Source: Actinobacillus sp.
GTDB taxonomy: Bacteria; Pseudomonadota; Gammaproteobacteria; Enterobacterales; Pasteurellaceae
Direction: 5' to 3'
Assembly: GCA_020026055.1 (NCBI GenBank)
Contig: JAHHRA010000016.1
Location: forward strand, 1 to 43,179
Length of the DNA stretch: 43,179 nucleotides
Shown piece by piece: positions 17,590 to 26,814 of the stretch (positions are counted from its first letter, which is position 1; each line of letters starts with the position of its first letter). The notes beneath the pieces are model-generated. The model saw only the letters and a program-made list of their open reading frames with translations. It was not told the DNA's origin and searched no databases. The translations under genes were made by a program, and so were the position numbers.

Positions 17590-17618
17590 ATTATAATCGC
17601 AATTTTCCCTATTGTAGA
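17590..17618 (-). promoter_or_regulatory. Candidate ftsZ promoter
   Basis: On the minus strand there is TCTACA (4/6 to the -35 consensus), a 17-bp spacer and a perfect TATAAT, ending about 46 bp before the ftsZ ATG. It occupies the ftsA-ftsZ gap, one of the few real gaps in the cluster. Extra ftsZ promoters are known in other bacteria. Confidence 0.5.
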
Positions 17619-17633
17619 TGAAAAACGCACATT

Positions 17634-18920
17634 TTAAAACTCTGACCTAACTTTATTGACAAATTTTTTTAATTTAAAATAGAGTTTTTTAGATAAACTA
17701 TTTTCGTCTTTATCTTCAATATCATTATCTTGATTTTTGTAGCATCGCAATAAGCCAAGCACAGTGGCACAAGAAGGGCTATTAACGTAGTCTGTCATCC
17801 CTGAAATGTTAATTGGATAACCAATGCGAATTGGACATTGAAATACTTGTTGCGCACATTGTGTTAAATCTTGAGTTAAAGCAGCTCCACCTGTAATGAC
17901 AATACCTGATATAAGTTCAGAATTGATTTTTTTAGCATCTAATTCTTCTTTCAATTTATTTAATTCAATATTGACCAAATTAAGTAATTCAAAGTAGCGT
18001 GGTGCAATAATTTCTGCTAGTTCAGTTTTATTACAAGTTAATATTTTACCTGGTGTTGCACTTTTAATTTTAATTTCTGCATTTGGTTGTGTGCGAGGAG
18101 GTAAAGTTGCACTACCATATTGAATTTTAATTTCTTCAGCTTCATGGAAGGGAGCTGAGAAATAGTGTGTAATATCATTAGTGACACGATTACCTGCATA
18201 AGCAAGTGATTTACTTAAACGTAATTTACCTTGTGTATAGACAGCGATATCCATTGTGCCAGCTCCAAAATCAATGACACAGACTCCAAGATTTTTTTCA
18301 TCTTCTGTTAATACTGCTTCGGCAGATGCGTAACCAGAATAAAATACACGATCAACTTGAATTGGAATATTTAGTTCAGAGTGACATAGACCTACTGCTT
18401 TTTTTAAGTTAGCGAGTGATATTTGTTGACATGCAATTAAGTGAGCTCTTGCTGTCAAACGTATACCTTGTAGACCTAAGGGATCAGTAATGTTCATTCG
18501 ATCATCAAGAGCAAACTCTTGAGGGATAACTTGAAGTAAAGTGAGACCATCGCCCATTTTTACAGAGCGGGCAGTCATTACAGCTTGAGCAATATCTTCT
18601 TGTGTTACTTCTTCATATTCACCAATAGCAACGACACCGCTCTCATTTAAAGAATGAATATGACTTCCTGTTATTGCAATAATGACACTTTCAATTTGAC
18701 AATGTGCTATATCTGCAGCTGATTCAATCGCACGTTGAATAGCGTTAGTGATAGCATTCAAATCTGTTATCCCACCTTGACTTATTCCCTTTGAAGGATG
18801 AGAACTGTAACCATTTACTTCAATCATTCCATTTGGAAAGATTTGACCTACTACAGCGGCTACTTTCGAGGTCCCAATTTCAAGACCAACGATAAGATTT
18901 TGTTCATCAATATTTTTCAT
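17634..18920 (-). CDS. ftsA: Cell division protein FtsA
   Basis: This 428-aa actin-like ATPase anchors FtsZ to the membrane. Actin-fold motifs are seen: phosphate-1 VGLEIGTSKVAAVVG (~11-25), phosphate-2 VIDFGAGTMDIAVY (~215) and the adenosine motif GIVITGGAALTQ (~345). The C-terminus KLYFKLKKFVNKVRSEF is a basic amphipathic helix suited to membrane targeting. Its ATG overlaps the ftsQ stop by 4 nt (ATGA), so translational coupling is likely. Confidence 0.96.
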   Translation of the reverse strand: MKNIDEQNLIVGLEIGTSKVAAVVGQIFPNGMIEVNGYSSHPSKGISQGGITDLNAITNAIQRAIESAADIAHCQIESVIIAITGSHIHSLNESGVVAIGEYEEVTQEDIAQAVMTARSVKMGDGLTLLQVIPQEFALDDRMNITDPLGLQGIRLTARAHLIACQQISLANLKKAVGLCHSELNIPIQVDRVFYSGYASAEAVLTEDEKNLGVCVIDFGAGTMDIAVYTQGKLRLSKSLAYAGNRVTNDITHYFSAPFHEAEEIKIQYGSATLPPRTQPNAEIKIKSATPGKILTCNKTELAEIIAPRYFELLNLVNIELNKLKEELDAKKINSELISGIVITGGAALTQDLTQCAQQVFQCPIRIGYPINISGMTDYVNSPSCATVLGLLRCYKNQDNDIEDKDENSLSKKLYFKLKKFVNKVRSEF

Positions 18921-19702
18921 TTTTTATTCTCGCTTTGATTTGAATCGCTATCAATCCACTTCACTGCAGCACCAGAGGAATAACGTAGATCAACATAGGC
19001 TAATTTTTTATTTATTGGAATTTCAATATTAGGGTAGATCTTAAAGAAAATGGCTAATTTATCTTCCCAATTTGAGCGTCCTAGCTTTAGCACCATACCA
19101 TCATTGATCACTGCAGTCCACGCCCCACGATCCGTTAAGTATAATTCTTTTAAAGTTAAATGTTGTTGTTGGAGTCGTTTATACATCGCATCCCATACGG
19201 ATAATAACAATTGAGTTTTATGATCAGGTCCATTTAAATTTGGCAAATTTTTAGGGTAATTTTTATGAGCAGGTAATGAAAAAATCACGCCATCTTTTGA
19301 TAAAAAATTATTGCCATTCCACATAGCGACAGGGATGTAATCGCGTACCCAAAAATACAATTTATTCGGCCATTGCTTATGCACGACTAAAGATCTTATC
19401 CAAGGTAATTGTGCAATTTGATTTTTTACTTGTTGTGTGTCTTGAGCTAAGAAACTTTTTAGTCCTCCCATTTTTTCTAAGGCATCTTGAATATCCTCAG
19501 AAGTAGTATAAATAGGATCTCCTTTTAACGTAATGCTATCTAATGGTTCTTTATTTAGACTCTCAAGTATAGATTGCCAAGGGGTATTCATCACCGCTAT
19601 AAGTGCTAGTATAAATAATAAGCTGGTAAAGAACCATTTTTTAAAAATAGTGTTTTTAACCAAATACCAGTATTGTTTGATGATTTGGAAGGTTTTTATC
19701 AT
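18917..19702 (-). CDS. ftsQ: Cell division protein FtsQ
   Basis: This 261-aa bitopic protein has a short cytoplasmic N-terminus, one membrane helix at about residues 25-40 (FFTSLLFILALIAVM), a POTRA domain from about 55 (LDSITLKGDPIYTTSEDIQDAL) and a beta domain with LPWIRSLVVHKQWPNKLYFWVRDYIPVAMWN. It links FtsA-stage and FtsBL-stage divisome assembly in the periplasm. Start and stop overlap its neighbours: it shares one base with the ddl stop (TAATG) and four with ftsA. The divergent C-terminus is normal for the family. Confidence 0.93.
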   Translation of the reverse strand: MIKTFQIIKQYWYLVKNTIFKKWFFTSLLFILALIAVMNTPWQSILESLNKEPLDSITLKGDPIYTTSEDIQDALEKMGGLKSFLAQDTQQVKNQIAQLPWIRSLVVHKQWPNKLYFWVRDYIPVAMWNGNNFLSKDGVIFSLPAHKNYPKNLPNLNGPDHKTQLLLSVWDAMYKRLQQQHLTLKELYLTDRGAWTAVINDGMVLKLGRSNWEDKLAIFFKIYPNIEIPINKKLAYVDLRYSSGAAVKWIDSDSNQSENKK

Positions 19703-20619
19703 TAACGCGTTGACTCCAAAATTTTCACAACTAATTGTTCAAAAGAGTATCCGAGTTGAGCCGCTGATTTCGGGAATAAGCTATGGCTTGTCATTCCAGG
19801 ACAAGTGTTAGCCTCAACTAAACGAAATTCACCTTTAGCATTGCTCATAATATCAATACGTGTCCAACCACGGCAACCGAGAGCGTCGAAAGCTGCTTTT
19901 GCTAGTTGACGAATTTCTTGCTCTTTTTCATCACTTAGACCAGCTGGACAAAAATATTGCGTATTGTCTAATAAATATTTTGCTTCGTAATCATAAAATT
20001 CATTTGCTGGAACGATCTTCACTGCAGGTAGAATTTTATCGCCTAAGATTGGCACAGTAAATTCTTCACCATCAAGCCATTCTTCGATAATCACTGTCTC
20101 ATCGTGTTTTAATGCAGTCGCGACAGCAGCTTGGAGATCATTAATTTGCTTGACCTTAGTCAGCCCGACACTTGAACCCTCTAATGATGGTTTCACCATT
20201 AATGGTAAACCGAGTTGTTGCTGAATAGCAATTGAGTCAAGACTGTTAATATCTTTAACTACGACCATCTTAGCAACGGGTAATCCACAGGCTTGCCAAA
20301 TTAATTTACTACGCATTTTATCCATCGCTAGTGCTGATGCTAATACTCCGCAACCTGTGTATGGTATTTTTAGCTGTTCTAATAAACCTTGCATACTGCC
20401 ATCTTCACCACCTCGCCCGTGAAGAATGTTGAATACTAAATCAAAGCCATCATTTTTTAATTGAGCGATGTCATAACACTGTGGATCAACGCTGTAGGCG
20501 TCAAAACCTTGCGATCTTAGTGCATTTAACACTGCTTCTCCTGATTGCAACGAAATCTCACGTTCTGCGGAATTTCCGCCCATTAATACGGCAATTTTTT
20601 GTTGTTTTAACTCTTTCAT
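19702..20619 (-). CDS. ddl: D-alanine--D-alanine ligase
   Basis: This 305-aa ATP-grasp enzyme makes the D-Ala-D-Ala dipeptide that MurF adds to the muropeptide. Landmarks are VLMGGNSAEREISLQSG (~11-27), FNILHGRGGEDG, MVKPSLEGSSVGLTKV (~140-155), the catalytic RIDIM region with GWTRIDIMS, and EANTCPGMTSHSLFPK near the end. It corresponds to the DdlB copy of the dcw cluster by position. It starts 33 nt after the murC stop and overlaps ftsQ by one base. Confidence 0.96.
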   Translation of the reverse strand: MKELKQQKIAVLMGGNSAEREISLQSGEAVLNALRSQGFDAYSVDPQCYDIAQLKNDGFDLVFNILHGRGGEDGSMQGLLEQLKIPYTGCGVLASALAMDKMRSKLIWQACGLPVAKMVVVKDINSLDSIAIQQQLGLPLMVKPSLEGSSVGLTKVKQINDLQAAVATALKHDETVIIEEWLDGEEFTVPILGDKILPAVKIVPANEFYDYEAKYLLDNTQYFCPAGLSDEKEQEIRQLAKAAFDALGCRGWTRIDIMSNAKGEFRLVEANTCPGMTSHSLFPKSAAQLGYSFEQLVVKILESTR

Positions 20620-20652
20620 TTTTTCTTTTTACTTCTTTATTCACATTAAAAA

Positions 20653-22074
20653 TTAAGCTGACCATTTTTCTGCTAATTGGCGAGAAAGATGACTAATATC
20701 ACCTGCTCCTTGAGCAAGGATTAAGTCGTTATCTTGTAAAACTTGTTCTAAAGTTGTGGCGAGTTGTGCTTTGTTCGCCACCAAGATCGGATCAATTTTT
20801 CCAAAATTACGAATTGAACGGCAGAGACTACGGCTATCTGCTCCTGCAATAGGTGCTTCGTTAGCAGCATACACATCTAACATAATTAATACATCAACTT
20901 GTGATAATACTTGCACGAAATCATCAAACAAATCTCTCGTTCGAGAATAACGATGTGGTTGAAAAATCATCACTAATCGACGATCCGCCCAACCTTGGCG
21001 AGCAGCTTGAATTGTTACTCCAACTTCTGTTGGATGGTGACCATAGTCGTCTACTAACATAACGTTTTTAGTGTTGACACAAAATTCCCCGAGTTGATCG
21101 AAGCGCCGTCCTGCACCTTGAAACTGCGTTAGAGCAGTGAGAATCTTTTCAATAGCGATCCCTTCTTCTTTTGCTACAACAAAGGCAGCTGTAGCATTGA
21201 GAGCGTTATGTTTGCCAGGAACATTGAGTTGAATTCTAACTATTTCTTTATTTGGACAGCACACTTCAAAACAACCAATAAAACCTGTTTGCTGATAATT
21301 TTTGATTTGGTAGTCCACGTCATCATTAAACCCATAAGTCAAAGTTGGACGAGCAATTTGATCGCGTAGCCCCATTAATTCAGCATCATCACCACAAAGT
21401 ACAGCTAAACCATAAAATGGTAAATTATGTAAGAAATTAACGTAAGTTTGTTTCATTTCTTCAAAATTACCGTGATAAGTATCCATATGATCAGGTTCGA
21501 TATTTGTAATGACTGATACCATTGAAGTTAAATGTAAAAACGATGCATCGCTTTCATCTGCTTCTGCAATCAAATAACGGCTTTTTCCGAGGTGAGCATT
21601 CGTGCCGAGTGATTTTACTAAGCCACCATTTACAAAAGTAGGATCTAAGTCAGCATGAGCGAAAATTGTTGCTAGCATTGCAGTAGTCGTAGTTTTGCCG
21701 TGAGTCCCAGCTACTGCAATGCCATAGCGAAAACGCATAATTTCTGCTAGCATTTGAGCCCGTTGAATAACAGGAATATGTTTTTCAATAGCTGTCGCAA
21801 TTTCGATATTTTCTTTCTTAATCGCACTTGAAATGACAACAACATCTACATTATCAATATTTTCAGCTTGGTGAGCGAAAGTTATTTTAGCACCTTTAGC
21901 TAGAAGTTGAGCAGTTGTTGCATTCGCTTGTAAATCAGAACCACTAATTTCGTAGCCTTCATTTAGTAAAACTTCTGCAATCCCTCCCATACCGGCACCA
22001 CCAATACCAACGAAATGAATACGTTTAATGCGACGCATTGCAGGGACAAAAATATTTGGATTTTTATGTTGCAT
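20653..22074 (-). CDS. murC: UDP-N-acetylmuramate--L-alanine ligase MurC
   Basis: This 473-aa cytoplasmic ligase adds L-Ala to UDP-MurNAc. The N-terminal Rossmann motif IHFVGIGGAGMGGIAEVL (~19-36), the ATP loop AGTHGKTTTTAML (~115-127), EADESDASF and the C-terminal VDDYGHHPTEV are all present. AAAGG precedes its ATG. It starts 10 nt after the murG stop, so the two are probably coupled. Confidence 0.97.
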   Translation of the reverse strand: MQHKNPNIFVPAMRRIKRIHFVGIGGAGMGGIAEVLLNEGYEISGSDLQANATTAQLLAKGAKITFAHQAENIDNVDVVVISSAIKKENIEIATAIEKHIPVIQRAQMLAEIMRFRYGIAVAGTHGKTTTTAMLATIFAHADLDPTFVNGGLVKSLGTNAHLGKSRYLIAEADESDASFLHLTSMVSVITNIEPDHMDTYHGNFEEMKQTYVNFLHNLPFYGLAVLCGDDAELMGLRDQIARPTLTYGFNDDVDYQIKNYQQTGFIGCFEVCCPNKEIVRIQLNVPGKHNALNATAAFVVAKEEGIAIEKILTALTQFQGAGRRFDQLGEFCVNTKNVMLVDDYGHHPTEVGVTIQAARQGWADRRLVMIFQPHRYSRTRDLFDDFVQVLSQVDVLIMLDVYAANEAPIAGADSRSLCRSIRNFGKIDPILVANKAQLATTLEQVLQDNDLILAQGAGDISHLSRQLAEKWSA

Positions 22075-22084
22075 TGAAAAACCT

Positions 22085-23167
22085 TTATTTTTGTTGATTA
22101 GTTATCTGAATAATTTCATTAGCTACTTTTTTCGCACTGAAAGGAGTAGCTTGTTCTTTGGCAATATTTGCCATTTCTAAAAGTTTTGTTCGGTTAAGAG
22201 AAACAAAAGTTTTTGCTAAATTTTCTGACGTAAAATCTTTTTGTTCAATAATAATTGACGCCCCAATTTTTGCTAAAAATTTCGCATTTAGATATTGTTG
22301 GCGATCTTTATGTTGGAATGGAACAAAGATCGCACCAACACCAACAGCTGCTATTTCAGATACTGTTAATGCACCTGCTCGACAAATGACTAAGTCTGCC
22401 CAAGCATATTCGTTAGCGATATCATCAATAAATTCAAAGAGTTGAACTACATCTTTTGGCACTTGATTAGCTTCATAAAGTGCTTGAACAGCATCTAAAT
22501 TATTCGCTCCAACTTGATGATGGATAATAATTTGTGCTTTAAATTGTGCTGCAAATTGTGGCATCACTTCATTTAAAATCTTAGCACCTTGGCTGCCACC
22601 TGCGACAAATATCTGCAACTTGTCTGAACGTGAAGCTAGCCGAACATTGGGTAAAGGATGTGCGAAAAAAGTAGCTCGCACTGGATTACCGACTGTTTCT
22701 GCGTCTTTAAATGCATTTGGGAACGCTTGCATTACTTTCGTTGCAATTTTACTAAGCCATTTATTTGTTAAACCTGCGACTGCATTTTGTTCGTGTAGGA
22801 TGATCGGAATGCCACATAATTTCGCCGCGACACCACCTGGTCCTGAAACATAACCACCCATTCCTAATACTGCATCTGGCTGAATTTTTTTCATTATTTT
22901 TTTTGCTTGAATGATGGCTCGTAAAATAATAAAGGGAGCTTTCAATAAGGCTTTAGCACTTTTACCACGTAAACCAGAAATTTGGATAAATTCAATCGGA
23001 ATGCCGTACTTAGGCACTAATTGAGCTTCCATTCGATCTTTTGTCCCCAACCAAAAAATCTCCCAGCCTTTAGCTTGCAATTCTTGAGCGACTGCAATCG
23101 CAGGGAAAACGTGTCCCCCTGTACCACCTGCCATTATGAGCAATCTTTTCTTTTTATGCTGTTGCAT
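22085..23167 (-). CDS. murG: Lipid II synthase MurG (GlcNAc transferase)
   Basis: MurG transfers GlcNAc to lipid I on the inner face of the membrane. I start it at ATG 23167 (360 aa, beginning MQQHKKKRLLIMAGG). This start lies one base after the ftsW stop with AAGGA upstream. A longer in-frame start at 23245 would only read back into ftsW. Glycosyltransferase motifs are GGTGGHVFPAIAVA near the N-terminus, GMGGYVSGPGGVAA and HEQNAVAGLTN, and GGSQGAKILNEVMP in the second lobe. A copy of the 28-bp repeated element is embedded near residues 295-304 (KFLAKIGAS). Confidence 0.96.
   Translation of the reverse strand: MQQHKKKRLLIMAGGTGGHVFPAIAVAQELQAKGWEIFWLGTKDRMEAQLVPKYGIPIEFIQISGLRGKSAKALLKAPFIILRAIIQAKKIMKKIQPDAVLGMGGYVSGPGGVAAKLCGIPIILHEQNAVAGLTNKWLSKIATKVMQAFPNAFKDAETVGNPVRATFFAHPLPNVRLASRSDKLQIFVAGGSQGAKILNEVMPQFAAQFKAQIIIHHQVGANNLDAVQALYEANQVPKDVVQLFEFIDDIANEYAWADLVICRAGALTVSEIAAVGVGAIFVPFQHKDRQQYLNAKFLAKIGASIIIEQKDFTSENLAKTFVSLNRTKLLEMANIAKEQATPFSAKKVANEIIQITNQQK
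22256..22283 (+). repeat. Uptake-signal-like 28-bp element inside murG
   Basis: TGACGCC is followed by CCA, ATTTTT, GCT and AAAAATTTC. It lies in the murG coding region, opposite to the direction of transcription. Confidence 0.6.
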
Positions 23168-23168
23168 A

Positions 23169-24386
23169 TTATTCTGATCCTTGTTTTGTATTTTGTTGTC
23201 GAATTTGCTGGCGATTTTCATAATCAATCCGCAACAATATGGCAATTGTAGTTGACATAATTAATAAGCTTGAACCACCATAACTTATCAATGGGAAAGT
23301 TAATCCCTTAGCTGGAAGTAAGCTAAGTGCTGTGCCTAAGTTTACAAAACCTTGGCAGAAAATGAGTGTAGCGATACCACAAGCAAAAAAGCCACCAAAG
23401 CGATTTTCTAATTGTAAAGCGTCTTTAGAGATTTTTAATGCTTTCCAAATGAGTGTACTAAGCAATAAAATGATAAAGATAATTCCGATCAATCCAAACT
23501 CTTCTCCCCAAACTGCCATAATAAAATCAGTGTGTGGTTCAGGTAAATATGCCCATTTCAAAATAGAATTTCCTAAACCTTCACCAAAAATTTCACCTCG
23601 TCCGAACGCCATAAGTGAATTGCTTGCTTGATAACCTTTATCATAAGGGTCACTAAAAGGATCGATGAAGTTGGTTACTCGAGCAAGTTTATATGGATTT
23701 TGTAAGATAGTCGCTGTAAACACAATTACTATAATGATAGCTGTCGCAAAGATCTGTGCTATTTTGATGCCAGCCATAATAAACATTGCTAACATCACGA
23801 TGGCGAGTACAAAAGCAGTTCCTGTATCAGGTTGGCGGAGCAATAAAGTACCAAAAAGCAAGACAACGCTAGCAGGTTTGACTAGGCTGAGTTTTTTGTT
23901 TCTCACTTCTTCGTAATGCCTTGTAATATAGCTTGCAAGGAAACAAATCAGTGCTAGTTTAGAAAGTTCTGCTGGTTGAAAATTCATAATACCTATCGGA
24001 ATCCAACGTGTTGCACCATTAATTTTATGCCCAATGCCAAAGGCAAGGAACAGTAGCATAATAAGCGTAATAACAAAAAGAGGAGCATTAAGCCTTTTTT
24101 TCCAAATTCGCATTGGAATGCACAGCACTAGACAAAATAAAGTAAAGGCTAACGCTACGTTTTGTAGATCACTTTTTAAAAAGCGAAACATATCAGGATG
24201 TTGTGTTGCTCTTTGAGCAGGTTTCATAGCAAGATAAGCAGGATCAACTACTGAGGCAGAAAAGACACTAATTAAACCGATGAATAAGAAAAAGATAAAA
24301 AGCAATAAAAGCCCACGATCATAGCGGGCATTTTGTGGAGTGATTTGAAACCACTTTTCATATTTTCGACATAGGTTAAGCAACAT
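23169..24386 (-). CDS. ftsW: Peptidoglycan glycosyltransferase FtsW (SEDS family)
   Basis: This 405-aa polytopic membrane protein has about ten hydrophobic segments. SEDS signatures include GATRWIPIG, FQPAELSKLALICFLASYI, RQPDTGTAFVLA, a large loop with YQASNSLMAFGRGEIFGEGLGNS, and LPEPHTDFIMAVWGEEFG, ending PLISYGGSSLL. It polymerises septal glycan together with FtsI. It lies between murD (9-nt gap) and murG (one-base gap). The N-terminus has a ~20-residue cytoplasmic stretch before the first helix. Confidence 0.96.
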   Translation of the reverse strand: MLLNLCRKYEKWFQITPQNARYDRGLLLLFIFFLFIGLISVFSASVVDPAYLAMKPAQRATQHPDMFRFLKSDLQNVALAFTLFCLVLCIPMRIWKKRLNAPLFVITLIMLLFLAFGIGHKINGATRWIPIGIMNFQPAELSKLALICFLASYITRHYEEVRNKKLSLVKPASVVLLFGTLLLRQPDTGTAFVLAIVMLAMFIMAGIKIAQIFATAIIIVIVFTATILQNPYKLARVTNFIDPFSDPYDKGYQASNSLMAFGRGEIFGEGLGNSILKWAYLPEPHTDFIMAVWGEEFGLIGIIFIILLLSTLIWKALKISKDALQLENRFGGFFACGIATLIFCQGFVNLGTALSLLPAKGLTFPLISYGGSSLLIMSTTIAILLRIDYENRQQIRQQNTKQGSE

Positions 24387-24395
24387 CTTTTTTCC

Positions 24396-25712
24396 TTATT
24401 GTTTGGCTAATGTAGTAAAAATATCGCCTCTTTCTTCAAAAGATCGGAATTGATCTAAACTTGCACAAGCAGGTGAAAGCAACACTATATCACCTGCTCG
24501 TAACTGTGGTTTAATTAAGTAAATAGCGTCTTGCATCGTAGGGACAACTTGGCTTTGTGGGCTTAAAGTCGCTAATGTTTTGCCATCTCGTCCAAAACAA
24601 TAGCAATAAATATGAGCTTGGTTTAAATAGGGTTTTAATTCGCTAAAGTCTGCTCCTTTGCCGTCACCTCCGAGTAATAAATGTAATCGACCAGCTACAG
24701 CAGGCAGACTTGTGAGTGCAGCAATAGTGCTACCGACATTTGTAGCTTTGGAATCATTGATCCAATTTACGCCTTGTGCACAGTGAACATATTGAAAACG
24801 ATGGTTTAACCCCGTGAATTTACACAAAGCTTGACGTATTGCCTCTCGAGGAATATTGACACTGTCTGCTAATGCAATCGCTGCCAAAGCATTCATTTCA
24901 TTGTGACGTCCTTTAATACCCATGTCAGTACAATGAAGAATCTTTTCGTCTGCAGCCATTAAATAACGTTGTTTACCTTCAGTTTTGATCCAGTAATCAC
25001 TGCTACTTGAAATCGAGAAAATTTTTTCGTAATGAGGGGCGTGAGGCATCGTTTTATCCCAAAAAGTTTGATGATCATCACCATTTACAATTCCGTAGTT
25101 AGCGTTAGTGTAAATTTTTAATTTGGCTTGACGATAAGCTTCTAAGCTTGAATAACGATCAAGATGATCTTCACTGATATTCAATACTACTGCCCCTTGT
25201 GCTTTGAGGCTATGAGTTGTTTCTAATTGGAAGCTAGATAGTTCCAGCACATAGAGATCACAATCTTGCTCCAGGAGTGATAACGCGGGGATACCGATAT
25301 TGCCACCCATTCCTACTTTTAAACCTGCCGCTTTGCCCATCTCAGCGACTAAAGTTGTTACAGTACTTTTACCATTTGCTCCTGTGATTGCCAAAATAGG
25401 TTTGTCGGCAAAACGAGTAAAAATTTCAATATCACCAATGACTTCTATACCTGCTTGAATTGCGTTTTGAATAGCGGGTGTTTGCAAAGATAAGCCAGGA
25501 CTTAATACGATCATATCAGCATCTTGTAGCCATTGTTGGTTCAATTTGCCAGTGCAAAGCTTGATGTTTGCAGGTAATGTGATTGGCAAATTGACTCGAG
25601 TATCAAGAGCAAAGAGTTGAGCGTTGTGATTTTGCAAAAATGCAATCACTGATAGTCCTGTTTTACCTAATCCAACAACACAAATTTTTTTGTTTTCAAA
25701 TTGATTGCTCAT
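24396..25712 (-). CDS. murD: UDP-N-acetylmuramoyl-L-alanine--D-glutamate ligase MurD
   Basis: This 438-aa ligase adds D-Glu to UDP-MurNAc-L-Ala. It has the N-terminal VVGLGKTGLSVIAFL, the ATP loop ITGANGKSTVTTLV (~110-123), ELSSFQLETT, NISEDHLDRY, GRHNEMNALAA, NDSKATNVGSTIAAL and the C-terminal LLSPACASLDQFRSFEERGD. It starts 18 nt after the mraY stop. One copy of the dispersed 28-bp element is embedded at about residues 223-232. Confidence 0.97.
   Translation of the reverse strand: MSNQFENKKICVVGLGKTGLSVIAFLQNHNAQLFALDTRVNLPITLPANIKLCTGKLNQQWLQDADMIVLSPGLSLQTPAIQNAIQAGIEVIGDIEIFTRFADKPILAITGANGKSTVTTLVAEMGKAAGLKVGMGGNIGIPALSLLEQDCDLYVLELSSFQLETTHSLKAQGAVVLNISEDHLDRYSSLEAYRQAKLKIYTNANYGIVNGDDHQTFWDKTMPHAPHYEKIFSISSSSDYWIKTEGKQRYLMAADEKILHCTDMGIKGRHNEMNALAAIALADSVNIPREAIRQALCKFTGLNHRFQYVHCAQGVNWINDSKATNVGSTIAALTSLPAVAGRLHLLLGGDGKGADFSELKPYLNQAHIYCYCFGRDGKTLATLSPQSQVVPTMQDAIYLIKPQLRAGDIVLLSPACASLDQFRSFEERGDIFTTLAKQ
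25017..25044 (-). repeat. Uptake-signal-like 28-bp element inside murD
   Basis: On the minus strand the full core TCACGCC is followed eight bases later by CGAAAAAATTTTC. Except for those eight bases it is identical to the copy at 33082-33109. Confidence 0.65.
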
Positions 25713-25730
25713 GGCAATATTCCTGATATT

Positions 25731-26813
25731 CTAACGCAATTTTAAAGTAATTAAGCCTAATAGTACGAGGATAAAAGATAAAATCCAAAATCGTGTGATA
25801 ACACGCGTTTCTGGCCAACCTTTTAATTCAAAATGATGATGAATAGGAGCCATGCGGAAAATACGTTTTTTGCGCAGTTTATAAGAACTGACTTGCAAAA
25901 TCACGGATAAAGTTTCGATTACAAATAATCCTCCCATAATTACTAACAGTAATTCCTGACGAACCATTACTGCAATTGATCCTAATGCACCACCGAGAGC
26001 AAGTGAACCGACATCGCCCATAAAAACTAGAGCAGGGTAAGTGTTGAACCATAGAAAGCCTAAGCCTGCACCAACAATTGCTGTGCAATATACAGCAAGT
26101 TCAGCATCATACTTAATGTAGGGAATATAGAGATACTTTGCCCATTCTACATTGCCTGTTGCCCAAGCAATTAAGCCGAAAGCTGCAGCTGCAAAGACAA
26201 CAGGGACAATGGCTAAACCATCCAAGCCATCAGTGAGGTTGACGGCATTACTTGTGCCAACGATGACAAAATAAGCAAAAATAATATAAAACCAACCTAA
26301 CTGTGGCATTAAATTCTTGAAAAAAGGCACTATTAAAGTTGTTGCACTACTGTCTTTGCCAAGCCAATACAATAAACTCACGGCTACTAATGCTACGATT
26401 GAAAGCCAAAAATATTTCCAACGAGCAATTAAACCATCTGTATTTTTACGCGTAATTTTACAGTAATCGTCAACAAAGCCGATAGCACCGAATCCTAATA
26501 ACACTAAAAGTGAAACCCATATATAAGGATTATTGAGATTTGCCCAAAGGAGAGTTGTTACAGTAATAGCAAACAAGATCATAATTCCACCCATTGTTGG
26601 TGTACCTTGCTTGCTTAAATGGCTTTCTGGACCATCATTGCGCACTTCTTGACCAAATTTTAAAAGCTGTAGATGTCGAATAACTTTAGGACCTATCCAA
26701 ATAGAAATCAGTAATGCGGTGAGGAGTGCCATAATAGCCCGCACAGTAATATACTGAAATACGCCAAATCCTGTGTGATATTGTTGTAAATAACTGCTTA
26801 ACCAAACTAACAT
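25731..26813 (-). CDS. mraY: Phospho-N-acetylmuramoyl-pentapeptide transferase MraY
   Basis: This 360-aa, ten-helix membrane enzyme makes lipid I by moving phospho-MurNAc-pentapeptide onto undecaprenyl phosphate. Catalytic landmarks are the aspartates of GFVDDYCKI (~115), NAVNLTDGLDGLA (~190-203), the region LVFMGDVGSLALGGALG, and the histidine cluster APIHHHFELKGWPE. Length equals the E. coli protein. It starts one base after the murF stop. Confidence 0.97.
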   Translation of the reverse strand: MLVWLSSYLQQYHTGFGVFQYITVRAIMALLTALLISIWIGPKVIRHLQLLKFGQEVRNDGPESHLSKQGTPTMGGIMILFAITVTTLLWANLNNPYIWVSLLVLLGFGAIGFVDDYCKITRKNTDGLIARWKYFWLSIVALVAVSLLYWLGKDSSATTLIVPFFKNLMPQLGWFYIIFAYFVIVGTSNAVNLTDGLDGLAIVPVVFAAAAFGLIAWATGNVEWAKYLYIPYIKYDAELAVYCTAIVGAGLGFLWFNTYPALVFMGDVGSLALGGALGSIAVMVRQELLLVIMGGLFVIETLSVILQVSSYKLRKKRIFRMAPIHHHFELKGWPETRVITRFWILSFILVLLGLITLKLR

Positions 26814-26814
26814 C

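Noticed and set aside
23168..23245. 26-residue N-terminal extension of MurG
   Set aside because: It only reads back through the end of ftsW; homologues start at the MQQHKKKRLL-like position, which has its own ribosome site.
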